A stretch of DNA of 64,000 bases from Apostichopus japonicus (GCF_037975245.1 NC_092571.1:21377917-21441916), one strand, 5' to 3'; positions 25,719 to 40,359 are shown, counted from the stretch's first letter. Program-made: numbers and translations. The notes: generated by a model from the sequence alone, not told the origin.

Positions 25719-28700
25719 GGGGTTCGAACCACGGATGCAAAAGAGAGTCTCGATCATCAGCTCGCACAGTGCGCCAAGCCATCGCGCCACTGTATGGACT
25801 GAGATATTAGGTGGATTAACTAATACTTACAGCTCCCCGTGTAGGCACTTGCTGTAAAAGATCGGCAAAAGACGTCATCACCCGGGGTTCGAACCACGGA
25901 TGCAAAAGAGAGTCTCGATCATCAGCTCGCACAGTGCGCCAAGCCATCGCGCCACTGTATGGACTGAGATGTTAGGTGGATTAACTAATACTTACAGCTC
26001 CCCGTGTAGGCACTTGCTGTAAAAGACGTCATCACCCGGGGTTCGAACCACGGATGCAAAAGAGAGTCTCGATCATCAGCTCGCACAGTGCGCCAAGCCA
26101 TCGCGCCACTGTATGGACTGAGATGTTAGGTGGATTAACTAATACTTACAGCTCCCCGTGTAGGCACTTGCTGTAAAAGACGTCATCACCCGGGGTTCGA
26201 ACCACGGATGCAAAAGAGAGTCTCGATCATCAGCTCGCACAGTGCGCCAAGCCATCGCGCCACTGTATGGACTGAGATATTAGGTGGATTAACTAATACT
26301 TACAGCTCCCCGTGTAGGCACTTGCTGTAAAAGATCGGCAAAAGACGTCATCACCCGGGGTTCGAACCACGGATGCAAAAGAGAGTCTCGATCATCAGCT
26401 CGCACAGTGCGCCAAGCCATCGCGCCACTGTATGGACTGAGATGTTAGGTGGATTAACTAATACTTACAGCTCCCCGTGTAGGCACTTGCTGTAAAAGAC
26501 GTCATCACCCGGGGTTCGAACCACGGATGCAAAAGAGAGTCTCGATCATCAGCTCGCACAGTGCGCCAAGCCATCGCGCCACTGTATGGACTGAGATGTT
26601 AGGTGGATTAACTAATACTTACAGCTCCCCGTCTAGGCACTTGCTGTAAAAGACGTCATCACCCGGGGTTCGAACCACGGATGCAAAAGAGAGTCTCGAT
26701 CATCAGCTCGCACAGTGCGCCAAGCCATCGCGCCACTGTATGGACTGAGATGTTAGGTGGATTAACTAATACTTACAGCTCCCCGTGTAGGCACTTGCTG
26801 TAAAAGACGTCATCACCCGGGGTTCGAACCACGGATGCAAAAGAGAGTCTCGATCATCAGCTCGCACAGTGCGCCAAGCCATCGCGCCACTGTATGGACT
26901 GAGATGTTAGGTGGATTAACTAATACTTACAGCTCCCCGTGTAGGCACTTGCTGTAAAAGACGTCATCACCCGGGGTTCGAACCACGGATGCAAAAGAGA
27001 GTCTCGATCATCAGCTCGCACAGTGCGCCAAGCCATCGCGCCACTGTATGGACTGAGATGTTAGGTGGATTAACTAATACTTACAGCTCCCCGTGTAGGC
27101 ACTTGCTGTAAAAGACGTCATCACCCGGGGTTCGAACCACGGATGCAAAAGAGAGTCTCGATCATCAGCTCGCACAGTGCGCCAAGCCATCGCGCCACTG
27201 TATGGACTGAGATGTTAGGTGGATTAACTAATACTTACAGCTCCCCGTGTAGGCACTTGCTGTAAAAGACGTCATCACCCGGGGTTCGAACCACGGATGC
27301 AAAAGAGAGTCTCGATCATCAGCTCGCACAGTGCGCCAAGCCATCGCGCCACTGTATGGACTGAGATGTTAGGTGGATTAACTAATACTTACAGCTCCCC
27401 GTGTAGGCACTTGCTGTAAAAGACGTCATCACCCGGGGTTCGAACCACGGATGCAAAAGAGAGTCTCGATCATCAGCTCGCACAGTGCGCCAAGCCATCG
27501 CGCCACTGTATGGACTGAGATGTTAGGTGGATTAACTAATACTTACAGCTCCCCGTGTAGGCACTTGCTGTAAAAGACGTCATCACCCGGGGTTCGAACC
27601 ACGGATGCAAAAGAGAGTCTCGATCATCAGCTCGCACAGTGCGCCAAGCCATCGCGCCACTGTATGGACTGAGATATTAGGTGGATTAACTAATACTTAC
27701 AGCTCCCCGTGTAGGCACTTGCTGTAAAAGATCGGCAAAAGACGTCATCACCCGGGGTTCGAACCACGGATGCAAAAGAGAGTCTCGATCATCAGCTCGC
27801 ACAGTGCGCCAAGCCATCGCGCCACTGTATGGACTGAGATATTAGGTGGATTAACTAATACTTACAGCTCCCCGTGTAGGCACTTGCTGTAAAAGATCGG
27901 CAAAAGACGTCATCACCCGGGGTTCGAACCACGGATGCAAAAGAGAGTCTCGATCATCAGCTCGCACAGTGCGCCAAGCCATCGCGCCACTGTATGGACT
28001 GAGATGTTAGGTGGATTAACTAATACTTACAGCTCCCCGTGTAGGCACTTGCTGTAAAAGATCGGCAAAAGACGTCATCACCCGGGGTTCGAACCACGGA
28101 TGCAAAAGAGAGTCTCGATCATCAGCTCGCACAGTGCGCCAAGCCATCGCGCCACTGTATGGACTGAGATGTTAGGTGGATTAACTAATACTTACAGCTC
28201 CCCGTGTAGGCACTTGCTGTAAAAGACGTCATCACCCGGGGTTCGAACCACGGATGCAAAAGAGAGTCTCGATCATCAGCTCGCACAGTGCGCCAAGCCA
28301 TCGCGCCACTGTATGGACTGAGATGTTAGGTGGATTAACTAATACTTACAGCTCCCCGTGTAGGCACTTGCTGTAAAAGACGTCATCACCCGGGGTTCGA
28401 ACCACGGATGCAAAAGAGAGTCTCGATCATCAGCTCGCACAGTGCGCCAAGCCATCGCGCCACTGTATGGACTGAGATGTTAGGTGGATTAACTAATACT
28501 TACAGCTCCCCGTGTAGGCACTTGCTGTAAAAGACGTCATCACCCGGGGTTCGAACCACGGATGCAAAAGAGAGTCTCGATCATCAGCTCGCACAGTGCG
28601 CCAAGCCATCGCGCCACTGTATGGACTGAGATGTTAGGTGGATTAACTAATACTTACAGCTCCCCGTGTAGGCACTTGCTGTAAAAGACGTCATCACCCG

Positions 28701-28853
28701 GGGTTCGAACCACGGATGCAAAAGAGAGTCTCGATCATCAGCTCGCACAGTGCGCCAAGCCATCGCGCCACTGTATGGACTGAGATGTTAGGTGGATTAA
28801 CTAATACTTACAGCTCCCCGTGTAGGCACTTGCTGTAAAAGACGTCATCACCC

Positions 28854-30250
28854 GGGGTTCGAACCACGGATGCAAAAGAGAGTCTCGATCATCAGCTCGC
28901 ACAGTGCGCCAAGCCATCGCGCCACTGTATGGACTGAGATGTTAGGTGGATTAACTAATACTTACAGCCTCCCGTGTAGGCACTTGCTGTAAAAGATCGG
29001 CAAAAGACGTCATCACCCGGGGTTCGAACCACGGATGCAAAAGAGAGTCTCGATCATCAGCTCGCACAGTGCGCCAAGCCATCGCGCCACTGTATGGACT
29101 GAGATGTTAGGTGGATTAACTAATACTTACAGCTCCCCGTGTAGGCACTTGCTGTAAAAGACGTCATCACCCGGGGTTCGAACCACGGATGCAAAAGAGA
29201 GTCTCGATCATCAGCTCGCACAGTGCGCCAAGCCATCGCGCCACTGTATGGACTGAGATGTTAGGTGGATTAACTAATACTTACAGCTCCCCGTGTAGGC
29301 ACTTGCTGTAAAAGACGTCATCACCCGGGGTTCGAACCACGGATGCAAAAGAGAGTCTCGATCATCAGCTCGCACAGTGCGCCAAGCCATCGCGCCACTG
29401 TATGGACTGAGATGTTAGGTGGATTAACTAATACTTACAGCTCCCCGTGTAGGCACTTGCTGTAAAAGACGTCATCACCCGGGGTTCGAACCACGGATGC
29501 AAAAGAGAGTCTCGATCATCAGCTCGCACAGTGCGCCAAGCCATCGCGCCACTGTATGGACTGAGATGTTAGGTGGATTAACTAATACTTACAGCTCCCC
29601 GTGTAGGCACTTGCTGTAAAAGACGTCATCACCCGGGGTTCGAACCACGGATGCAAAAGAGAGTCTCGATCATCAGCTCGCACAGTGCGCCAAGCCATCG
29701 CGCCACTGTATGGACTGAGATGTTAGGTGGATTAACTAATACTTACAGCTCCCCGTGTAGGCACTTGCTGTAAAAGACGTCATCACCCGGGGTTCGAACC
29801 ACGGATGCAAAAGAGAGTCTCGATCATCAGCTCGCACAGTGCGCCAAGCCATCGCGCCACTGTATGGACTGAGATGTTAGGTGGATTAACTAATACTTAC
29901 AGCTCCCCGTGTAGGCACTTGCTGTAAAAGACGTCATCACCCGGGGTTCGAACCACGGATGCAAAAGAGAGTCTCGATCATCAGCTCGCACAGTGCGCCA
30001 AGCCATCGCGCCACTGTATGGACTGAGATGTTAGGTGGATTAACTAATACTTACAGCTCCCCGTGTAGGCACTTGCTGTAAAAGACGTCATCACCCGGGG
30101 TTCGAACCACGGATGCAAAAGAGAGTCTCGATCATCAGCTCGCACAGTGCGCCAAGCCATCGCGCCACTGTATGGACTGAGATGTTAGGTGGATTAACTA
30201 ATACTTACAGCTCCCCGTGTAGGCACTTGCTGTAAAAGACGTCATCACCC
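28854..30250. repeat. 1397-bp tandem unit: one long plus eight short monomers
   Basis: A G-L copy with a two-base swap (CAGCCTCCCG instead of CAGCTCCCCG, at 28,969-28,970) is followed by eight plain S copies. The same marked G-L copy reappears at 30,251-30,415, exactly 1397 bp on. The double change makes independent origin very unlikely. Confidence 0.88.
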
Positions 30251-33200
30251 GGGGTTCGAACCACGGATGCAAAAGAGAGTCTCGATCATCAGCTCGCACA
30301 GTGCGCCAAGCCATCGCGCCACTGTATGGACTGAGATGTTAGGTGGATTAACTAATACTTACAGCCTCCCGTGTAGGCACTTGCTGTAAAAGATCGGCAA
30401 AAGACGTCATCACCCGGGGTTCGAACCACGGATGCAAAAGAGAGTCTCGATCATCAGCTCGCACAGTGCGCCAAGCCATCGCGCCACTGTATGGACTGAG
30501 ATGTTAGGTGGATTAACTAATACTTACAGCTCCCCGTGTAGGCACTTGCTGTAAAAGACGTCATCACCCGGGGTTCGAACCACGGATGCAAAAGAGAGTC
30601 TCGATCATCAGCTCGCACAGTGCGCCAAGCCATCGGGCCACTGTATGGACTGAGATATTAGGTGGATTAACTAATACTTACAGCTCCCCGTGTAGGCACT
30701 TGCTGTAAAAGATCGGCAAAAGACGTCATCACCCGGGGTTCGAACCACGGATGCAAAAGAGAGTCTCGATCATCAGCTCGCACAGTGCGCCAAGCCATCG
30801 CGCCACTGTATGGACTGAGATATTAGGTGGATTAACTAATACTTACAGCTCCCCGTGTAGGCACTTGCTGTAAAAGACGTCATCACCCGGGGTTCGAACC
30901 ACGGATGCAAAAGAGAGTCTCGATCATCAGCTCGCACAGTGCGCCAAGCCATCGCGCCACTGTATGGACTGAGATGTTAGGTGGATTAACTAATACTTAC
31001 AGCTCCCCGTGTAGGCACTTGCTGTAAAAGACGTCATCACCCGGGGTTCGAACCACGGATGCAAAAGAGAGTCTCGATCATCAGCTCGCACAGTGCGCCA
31101 AGCCATCGCGCCACTGTATGGACTGAGATGTTAGGTGGATTAACTAATACTTACAGCTCCCCGTGTAGGCACTTGCTGTAAAAGACGTCATCACCCGGGG
31201 TTCGAACCACGGATGCAAAAGAGAGTCTCGATCATCAGCTCGCACAGTGCGGCAAGCCATCGCGCCACTGTATGGACTGAGATGTTAGGTGGATTAACTA
31301 ATACTTACAGCTCCCCGTGTAGGCACTTGCTGTAAAAGACGTCATCACCCGGGGTTCGAACCACGGATGCAAAAGAGAGTCTCGATCATCAGCTCGCACA
31401 GTGCGCCAAGCCATCGCGCCACTGTATGGACTGAGATGTTAGGTGGATTAACTAATACTTACAGCTCCCTGTGTAGGCACTTGCTGTAAAAGACGTCATC
31501 ACCCGGGGTTCGAACCACGGATGCAAAAGAGAGTCTCGATCATCAGCTCGCACAGTGCGCCAAGCCATCGCGCCACTGTATGGACTGAGATATTAGGTGG
31601 ATTAACTAATACTTACAGCTCCCCGTGTAGGCACTTGCTGTAAAAGATCGGCAAAAGACGTCATCACCCGGGGTTCGAACCACGGATGCAAAAGAGAGTC
31701 TCGATCATCAGCTCGCACAGTGCGCCAAGCCATCGCGCCACTGTATGGACTGAGATGTTAGGTGGATTAACTAATACTTACAGCTCCCCGTGTAGGCACT
31801 TGCTGTAAAAGACGTCATCACCCGGGGTTCGAACCACGGATGCAAAAGAGAGTCTCGATCATCAGCTCGCACAGTGCGCCAAGCCATCGCGCCACTGTAT
31901 GGACTGAGATGTTAGGTGGATTAACTAATACTTACAGCTCCCCGTGTAGGCACTTGCTGTAAAAGACGTCATCACCCGGGGTTCGAACCACGGATGCAAA
32001 AGAGAGTCTCGATCATCAGCTCGCACAGTGCGCCAAGCCATCGCGCCACTGTATGGACTGAGATGTTAGGTGGATTAACTAATACTTACAGCTCCCCGTG
32101 TAGGCACTTGCTGTAAAAGACGTCATCACCCGGGGTTCGAACCACGGATGCAAAAGAGAGTCTCGATCATCAGCTCGCACAGTGCGCCAAGCCATCGCGC
32201 CACTGTATGGACTGAGATGTTAGGTGGATTAACTAATACTTACAGCTCCCCGTGTAGGCACTTGCTGTAAAAGACGTCATCACCCGGGGTTCGAACCACG
32301 GATGCAAAAGAGAGTCTCGATCATCAGCTCGCACAGTGCGCCAAGCCATCGCGCCACTGTATGGACTGAGATGTTAGGTGGATTAACTAATACTTACAGC
32401 TCCCCGTGTAGGCACTTGCTGTAAAAGACGTCATCACCCGGGGTTCGAACCACGGATGCAAAAGAGAGTCTCGATCATCAGCTCGCACAGTGCGCCGAGC
32501 CATCGCGCCACTGTATGGACTGAGATGTTAGGTGGATTAACTAATACTTACAGCTCCCCGTGTAGGCACTTGCTGTAAAAGACGTCATCACCCGGGGTTC
32601 GAACCACGGATGCAAAAGAGAGTCTCGATCATCAGCTCGCACAGTGCGCCAAGCCATCGCGCCACTGTATGGACTGAGATATTAGGTGGATTAACTAATA
32701 CTTACAGCTCCCCGTGTAGGCACTTGCTGTAAAAGATCGGCAAAAGACGTCATCACCCGGGGTTCGAACCACGGATGCAAAAGAGAGTCTCGATCATCAG
32801 CTCGCACAGTTCGCCAAGCCATCGCGCCACTGTATGGACTGAGATGTTAGGTGGATTAACTAATACTTACAGCTCCCCGTGTAGGCACTTGCTGTAAAAG
32901 ATCGGCAAAAGACGTCATCACCCGGGGTTCGAACCACGGATGCAAAAGAGAGTCTCGATCATCAGCTCGCACAGTGCGCCAAGCCATCGCGCCACTGTAT
33001 GGACTGAGATGTTAGGTGGATTAACTAATACTTACAGCTCCCCGTGTAGGCACTTGCTGTAAAAGACGTCATCACCCGGGGTTCGAACCACGGATGCAAA
33101 AGAGAGTCTCGATCATCAGCTCGCACAGTGCGCCAAGCCATCGCGCCACTGTATGGACTGAGATGTTAGGTGGATTAACTAATACTTACAGCTCCCCGTG

Positions 33201-33693
33201 TAGGCACTTGCTGTAAAAGACGTCATCACCCGGGGTTCGAACCACGGATGCAAAAGAGAGTCTCGATCATCAGCTCGCACAGTGCGCCAAGCCATCGCGC
33301 CACTGTATGGACTGAGATGTTAGGTGGATTAACTAATACTTACAGCTCCCCGTCTAGGCACTTGCTGTAAAAGACGTCATCACCCGGGGTTCGAACCACG
33401 GATGCAAAAGAGAGTCTCGATCATCAGCTCGCACAGTGCGCCAAGCCATCGCGCCACTGTATGGACTGAGATGTTAGGTGGATTAACTAATACTTACAGC
33501 TCCCCGTGTAGGCACTTGCTGTAAAAGACGTCATCACCCGGGGTTCGAACCACGGATGCAAAAGAGAGTCTCGATCATCAGCTCGCACAGTGCGCCAAGC
33601 CATCGCGCCACTGTATGGACTGAGATGTTAGGTGGATTAACTAATACTTACAGCTCCCTGTGTAGGCACTTGCTGTAAAAGACGTCATCACCC
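30251..33693. repeat. Mixed S/L sector between duplicated blocks
   Basis: It begins with the second copy of the marked G-L monomer (30,251-30,415). The copy at 30,735-30,888 pairs A88 with the short form, which is rare in the left half. T120 occurs at 31,470 and 33,659. Private changes include the GGGCC change near 30,636, GCGGCAAG near 31,251 and GCCGAGCC near 32,497. A C at monomer position 123 (GTCTAG) occurs at 26,633 and again at 33,354, 6721 bp apart. Confidence 0.8.
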
Positions 33694-34815
33694 GGGGTTC
33701 GAACCACGGATGCAAAAGAGAGTCTCGATCATCAGCTCGCACAGTGCGCCAAGCCATCGCGCCACTGTATGGACTGAGATATTAGGTGGATTAACTAATA
33801 CTTACAGCTCCCCGTGTAGGCACTTGCTGTAAAAGATCGGCAAAAGACGTCATCACCCGGGGTTCGAACCACGGATGCAAAAGAGAGTCTCGATCATCAG
33901 CTCGCACAGTGCGCCAAGCCATCGCGCCACTGTATGGACTGAGATGTTAGGTGGATTAACTAATACTTACAGCTCCCCGTGTAGGCACTTGCTGTAAAAG
34001 ACGTCATCACCCGGGGTTCGAACCACGGATGCAAAAGAGAGTCTCGATCATCAGCTCGCACAGTGCGCCAAGCCATCGCGCCACTGTATGGACTGAGATA
34101 TTAGGTGGATTAACTAATACTTACAGCTCCCCGTGTAGGCACTTGCTGTAAAAGATCGGCAAAAGACGTCATCACCCGGGGTTCGAACCACGGATGCAAA
34201 AGAGAGTCTCGATCATCAGCTCGCACAGTGCGCCAAGCCATCGCGCCACTGTATGGACTGAGATGTTAGGTGGATTAACTAATACTTACAGCTCCCCGTG
34301 TAGGCACTTGCTGTAAAAGATCGGCAAAAGACGTCATCACCCGGGGTTCGAACCACGGATGCAAAAGAGAGTCTCGATCATCAGCTCGCACAGTGCGCCA
34401 AGCCATCGCGCCACTGTATGGACTGAGATGTTAGGTGGATTAACTAATACTTACAGCTCCCCGTGTAGGCACTTGCTGTAAAAGACGTCATCACCCGGGG
34501 TTCGAACCACGGATGCAAAAGAGAGTCTCGATCATCAGCTCGCACAGTGCGCCAAGCCATCGCGCCACTGTATGGACTGAGATGTTAGGTGGATTAACTA
34601 ATACTTACAGCTCCCCGTGTAGGCACTTGCTGTAAAAGATCGGCAAAAGACGTCATCACCCGGGGTTCGAACCACGGATGCAAAAGAGAGTCTCGATCAT
34701 CAGCTCGCACAGTGCGCCAAGCCATCGCGCCACTGTATGGACTGAGATGTTAGGTGGATTAACTAATACTTACAGCTCCCTGTGTAGGCACTTGCTGTAA
34801 AAGACGTCATCACCC
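33694..34815. repeat. Seven-monomer unit, 1122 bp, first copy
   Basis: The order is A-L, S, A-L, G-L, S, G-L, S with T120 (34,781). An identical series starts 3333 bp downstream at 37,027. Confidence 0.85.
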
Positions 34816-35288
34816 GGGGTTCGAACCACGGATGCAAAAGAGAGTCTCGATCATCAGCTCGCACAGTGCGCCAAGCCATCGCGCCACTGTATGGACTGAG
34901 ATATTAGGTGGATTAACTAATACTTACAGCTCCCCGTGTAGGCACTTGCTGTAAAAGATCGGCAAAAGACGTCATCACCCGGGGTTCGAACCACGGATGC
35001 AAAAGAGAGTCTCGATCATCAGCTCGCACAGTGCGCCAAGCCATCGCGCCACTGTATGGACTGAGATGTTAGGTGGATTAACTAATACTTACAGCTCCCC
35101 GTGTAGGCACTTGCTGTAAAAGACGTCATCACCCGGGGTTCGAACCACGGATGCAAAAGAGAGTCTCGATCATCAGCTCGCACAGTGCGCCAAGCCATCG
35201 CGCCACTGTATGGACTGAGATGTTAGGTGGATTAACTAATACTTACAGCTCCCCGTGTAGGCACTTGCTGTAAAAGACGTCATCACCC

Positions 35289-35926
35289 GGGGTTCGAACC
35301 ACGGATGCAAAAGAGAGTCTCGATCATGAGCTCGCACAGTGCGCCAAGCCATCGCGCCACTGTATGGACTGAGATATTAGGTGGATTAACTAATACTTAC
35401 AGCTCCCCGTGTAGGCACTTGCTGTAAAAGATCGGCAAAAGACGTCATCACCCGGGGTTCGAACCACGGATGCAAAAGAGAGTCTCGATCATCAGCTCGC
35501 ACAGTTCGCCAAGCCATCGCGCCACTGTATGGACTGAGATGTTAGGTGGATTAACTAATACTTACAGCTCCCCGTGTAGGCACTTGCTGTAAAAGATCGG
35601 CAAAAGACGTCATCACCCGGGGTTCGAACCACGGATGCAAAAGAGAGTCTCGATCATCAGCTCGCACAGTGCGCCAAGCCATCGCGCCACTGTATGGACT
35701 GAGATGTTAGGTGGATTAACTAATACTTACAGCTCCCCGTGTAGGCACTTGCTGTAAAAGACGTCATCACCCGGGGTTCGAACCACGGATGCAAAAGAGA
35801 GTCTCGATCATCAGCTCGCACAGTGCGCCAAGCCATCGCGCCACTGTATGGACTGAGATGTTAGGTGGATTAACTAATACTTACAGCTCCCCGTGTAGGC
35901 ACTTGCTGTAAAAGACGTCATCACCC
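35289..35926. repeat. Four-monomer unit, 638 bp, first of a tandem pair
   Basis: The order is A-L with G40 (CATGAGCTC, which creates a SacI site), G-L with T53 (GTTCGCC), S, S. Both rare marks recur exactly 638 bp downstream in the adjacent unit, so this is a recent tandem duplication. Confidence 0.92.
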
Positions 35927-36564
35927 GGGGTTCGAACCACGGATGCAAAAGAGAGTCTCGATCATGAGCTCGCACAGTGCGCCAAGCCATCGCGCCACTG
36001 TATGGACTGAGATATTAGGTGGATTAACTAATACTTACAGCTCCCCGTGTAGGCACTTGCTGTAAAAGATCGGCAAAAGACGTCATCACCCGGGGTTCGA
36101 ACCACGGATGCAAAAGAGAGTCTCGATCATCAGCTCGCACAGTTCGCCAAGCCATCGCGCCACTGTATGGACTGAGATGTTAGGTGGATTAACTAATACT
36201 TACAGCTCCCCGTGTAGGCACTTGCTGTAAAAGATCGGCAAAAGACGTCATCACCCGGGGTTCGAACCACGGATGCAAAAGAGAGTCTCGATCATCAGCT
36301 CGCACAGTGCGCCAAGCCATCGCGCCACTGTATGGACTGAGATGTTAGGTGGATTAACTAATACTTACAGCTCCCCGTGTAGGCACTTGCTGTAAAAGAC
36401 GTCATCACCCGGGGTTCGAACCACGGATGCAAAAGAGAGTCTCGATCATCAGCTCGCACAGTGCGCCAAGCCATCGCGCCACTGTATGGACTGAGATGTT
36501 AGGTGGATTAACTAATACTTACAGCTCCCCGTGTAGGCACTTGCTGTAAAAGACGTCATCACCC
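35927..36564. repeat. Four-monomer unit, 638 bp, second of a tandem pair
   Basis: It matches 35,289-35,926, with G40 at 35,966 and T53 at 36,144. I saw no base difference between the two units. Confidence 0.92.
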
Positions 36565-37026
36565 GGGGTTCGAACCACGGATGCAAAAGAGAGTCTCGAT
36601 CATCAGCTCGCACAGTGCGCCAAGCCATCGCGCCACTGTATGGACTGAGATGTTAGGTGGATTAACTAATACTTACAGCTCCCCGTGTAGGCACTTGCTG
36701 TAAAAGACGTCATCACCCGGGGTTCGAACCACGGATGCAAAAGAGAGTCTCGATCATCAGCTCGCACAGTGCGCCAAGCCATCGCGCCACTGTATGGACT
36801 GAGATGTTAGGTGGATTAACTAATACTTACAGCTCCCCGTGTAGGCACTTGCTGTAAAAGACGTCATCACCCGGGGTTCGAACCACGGATGCAAAAGAGA
36901 GTCTCGATCATCAGCTCGCACAGTGCGCCAAGCCATCGCGCCACTGTATGGACTGAGATGTTAGGTGGATTAACTAATACTTACAGCTCCCTGTGTAGGC
37001 ACTTGCTGTAAAAGACGTCATCACCC

Positions 37027-38148
37027 GGGGTTCGAACCACGGATGCAAAAGAGAGTCTCGATCATCAGCTCGCACAGTGCGCCAAGCCATCGCGCCACTG
37101 TATGGACTGAGATATTAGGTGGATTAACTAATACTTACAGCTCCCCGTGTAGGCACTTGCTGTAAAAGATCGGCAAAAGACGTCATCACCCGGGGTTCGA
37201 ACCACGGATGCAAAAGAGAGTCTCGATCATCAGCTCGCACAGTGCGCCAAGCCATCGCGCCACTGTATGGACTGAGATGTTAGGTGGATTAACTAATACT
37301 TACAGCTCCCCGTGTAGGCACTTGCTGTAAAAGACGTCATCACCCGGGGTTCGAACCACGGATGCAAAAGAGAGTCTCGATCATCAGCTCGCACAGTGCG
37401 CCAAGCCATCGCGCCACTGTATGGACTGAGATATTAGGTGGATTAACTAATACTTACAGCTCCCCGTGTAGGCACTTGCTGTAAAAGATCGGCAAAAGAC
37501 GTCATCACCCGGGGTTCGAACCACGGATGCAAAAGAGAGTCTCGATCATCAGCTCGCACAGTGCGCCAAGCCATCGCGCCACTGTATGGACTGAGATGTT
37601 AGGTGGATTAACTAATACTTACAGCTCCCCGTGTAGGCACTTGCTGTAAAAGATCGGCAAAAGACGTCATCACCCGGGGTTCGAACCACGGATGCAAAAG
37701 AGAGTCTCGATCATCAGCTCGCACAGTGCGCCAAGCCATCGCGCCACTGTATGGACTGAGATGTTAGGTGGATTAACTAATACTTACAGCTCCCCGTGTA
37801 GGCACTTGCTGTAAAAGACGTCATCACCCGGGGTTCGAACCACGGATGCAAAAGAGAGTCTCGATCATCAGCTCGCACAGTGCGCCAAGCCATCGCGCCA
37901 CTGTATGGACTGAGATGTTAGGTGGATTAACTAATACTTACAGCTCCCCGTGTAGGCACTTGCTGTAAAAGATCGGCAAAAGACGTCATCACCCGGGGTT
38001 CGAACCACGGATGCAAAAGAGAGTCTCGATCATCAGCTCGCACAGTGCGCCAAGCCATCGCGCCACTGTATGGACTGAGATGTTAGGTGGATTAACTAAT
38101 ACTTACAGCTCCCTGTGTAGGCACTTGCTGTAAAAGACGTCATCACCC
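37027..38148. repeat. Seven-monomer unit, 1122 bp, second copy
   Basis: This is the counterpart of 33,694-34,815, ending in T120 at 38,114. The 3333-bp spacing between copies is reached through intervening monomers whose order differs from those that follow this copy. Confidence 0.85.
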
Positions 38149-38313
38149 GGGGTTCGAACCACGGATGCAAAAGAGAGTCTCGATCATCAGCTCGCACAGT
38201 GCGCCAAGCCATCGCGCCACTGTATGGACTGAGATATTAGGTGGATTAACTAATACTTACAGCTCCCCGTGTAGGCACTTGCTGTAAAAGATCGGCAAAA
38301 GACGTCATCACCC

Positions 38314-40359
38314 GGGGTTCGAACCACGGATGCAAAAGAGAGTCTCGATCATCAGCTCGCACAGTGCGCCAAGCCATCGCGCCACTGTATGGACTGAGAT
38401 GTTAGGTGGATTAACTAATACTTACAGCTCCCCGTGTAGGCACTTGCTGTAAAAGACGTCATCACCCGGGGTTCGAACCACGGATGCAAAAGAGAGTCTC
38501 GATCATCAGCTCGCACAGTGCGCCAAGCCATCGCGCCACTGTATGGACTGAGATGTTAGGTGGATTAACTAATACTTACAGCTCCCCGTGTAGGCACTTG
38601 CTGTAAAAGACGTCATCACCCGGGGTTCGAACCACGGATGCAAAAGAGAGTCTCGATCATCAGCTCGCACAGTGCGCCAAGCCATCGCGCCACTGTATGG
38701 ACTGAGATATTAGGTGGATTAACTAATACTTACAGCTCCCCGTGTAGGCACTTGCTGTAAAAGATCGGCAAAAGACGTCATCACCCGGGGTTCGAACCAC
38801 GGATGCAAAAGAGAGTCTCGATCATCAGCTCGCACAGTGCGCCAAGCCATCGCGCCACTGTATGGACTGAGATGTTAGGTGGATTAACTAATACTTACAG
38901 CTCCCCGTGTAGGCACTTGCTGTAAAAGACGTCATCACCCGGGGTTCGAACCACGGATGCAAAAGAGAGTCTCGATCATCAGCTCGCACAGTGCGCCAAG
39001 CCATCGCGCCACTGTATGGACTGAGATGTTAGGTGGATTAACTAATACTTACAGCTCCCCGTGTAGGCACTTGCTGTAAAAGACGTCATCACCCGGGGTT
39101 CGAACCACGGATGCAAAAGAGAGTCTCGATCATCAGCTCGCACAGTGCGCCAAGCCATCGCGCCACTGTATGGACTGAGATGTTAGGTGGATTAACTAAT
39201 ACTTACAGCTCCCCGTGTAGGCACTTGCTGTAAAAGACGTCATCACCCGGGGTTCGAACCACGGATGCAAAAGAGAGTCTCGATCATCAGCTCGCACAGT
39301 GCGCCAAGCCATCGCGCCACTGTATGGACTGAGATGTTAGGTGGATTAACTAATACTTACAGCTCCCCGTGTAGGCACTTGCTGTAAAAGACGTCATCAC
39401 CCGGGGTTCGAACCACGGATGCAAAAGAGAGTCTCGATCATCAGCTCGCACAGTGCGCCAAGCCATCGCGCCACTGTATGGACTGAGATATTAGGTGGAT
39501 TAACTAATACTTACAGCTCCCCGTGTAGGCACTTGCTGTAAAAGATCGGCAAAAGACGTCATCACCCAGGGTTCGAACCACGGATGCAAAAGAGAGTCTC
39601 GATCATCAGCTCGCACAGTGCGCCAAGCCATCGCGCCACTGTATGGACTGAGATGTTAGGTGGATTAACTAATACTTACAGCTCCCCGTGTAGGCACTTG
39701 CTGTAAAAGATCGGCAAAAGACGTCATCACCCGGGGTTCGAACCACGGATGCAAAAGAGAGTCTCGATCATCAGCTCGCACAGTGCGCCAAGCCATCGCG
39801 CCACTGTATGGACTGAGATGTTAGGTGGATTAACTAATACTTACAGCTCCCCGTGTAGGCACTTGCTGTAAAAGACGTCATCACCCGGGGTTCGAACCAC
39901 GGATGCAAAAGAGAGTCTCGATCATCAGCTCGCACAGTGCGCCAAGCCATCGCGCCACTGTATGGACTGAGATGTTAGGTGGATTAACTAATACTTACAG
40001 CTCCCCGTGTAGGCACTTGCTGTAAAAGACGTCATCACCCGGGGTTCGAACCACGGATGCAAAAGAGAGTCTCGATCATCAGCTCGCACAGTGCGCCAAG
40101 CCATCGCGCCACTGTATGGACTGAGATGTTAGGTGGATTAACTAATACTTACAGCTCCCCGTGTAGGCACTTGCTGTAAAAGATCGGCAAAAGACGTCAT
40201 CACCCGGGGTTCGAACCACGGATGCAAAAGAGAGTCTCGATCATCAGCTCGCACAGTGCGCCAAGCCATCGCGCCACTGTATGGACTGAGATGTTAGGTG
40301 GATTAACTAATACTTACAGCTCCCTGTGTAGGCACTTGCTGTAAAAGACGTCATCACCC
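38314..40359. repeat. Thirteen-monomer unit, 2046 bp, first of a tandem pair
   Basis: The order is S, S, A-L, S, S, S, S, A-L, G-L, S, S, G-L, S with T120 (40,325). The first G-L opens with CCCAGGGTT instead of CCCGGGGTT (A at 39,568), which destroys its SmaI site. The unit is repeated directly downstream. Confidence 0.9.

Noticed and set aside
33694-40359. Regular 3333-bp higher-order repeat suggested by T120 spacing
   Set aside because: T120 intervals alternate 1122 and 2211 bp, but the two 2211-bp stretches have different monomer orders. Only the 1122-bp block is truly shared, so equal totals are partly coincidental.
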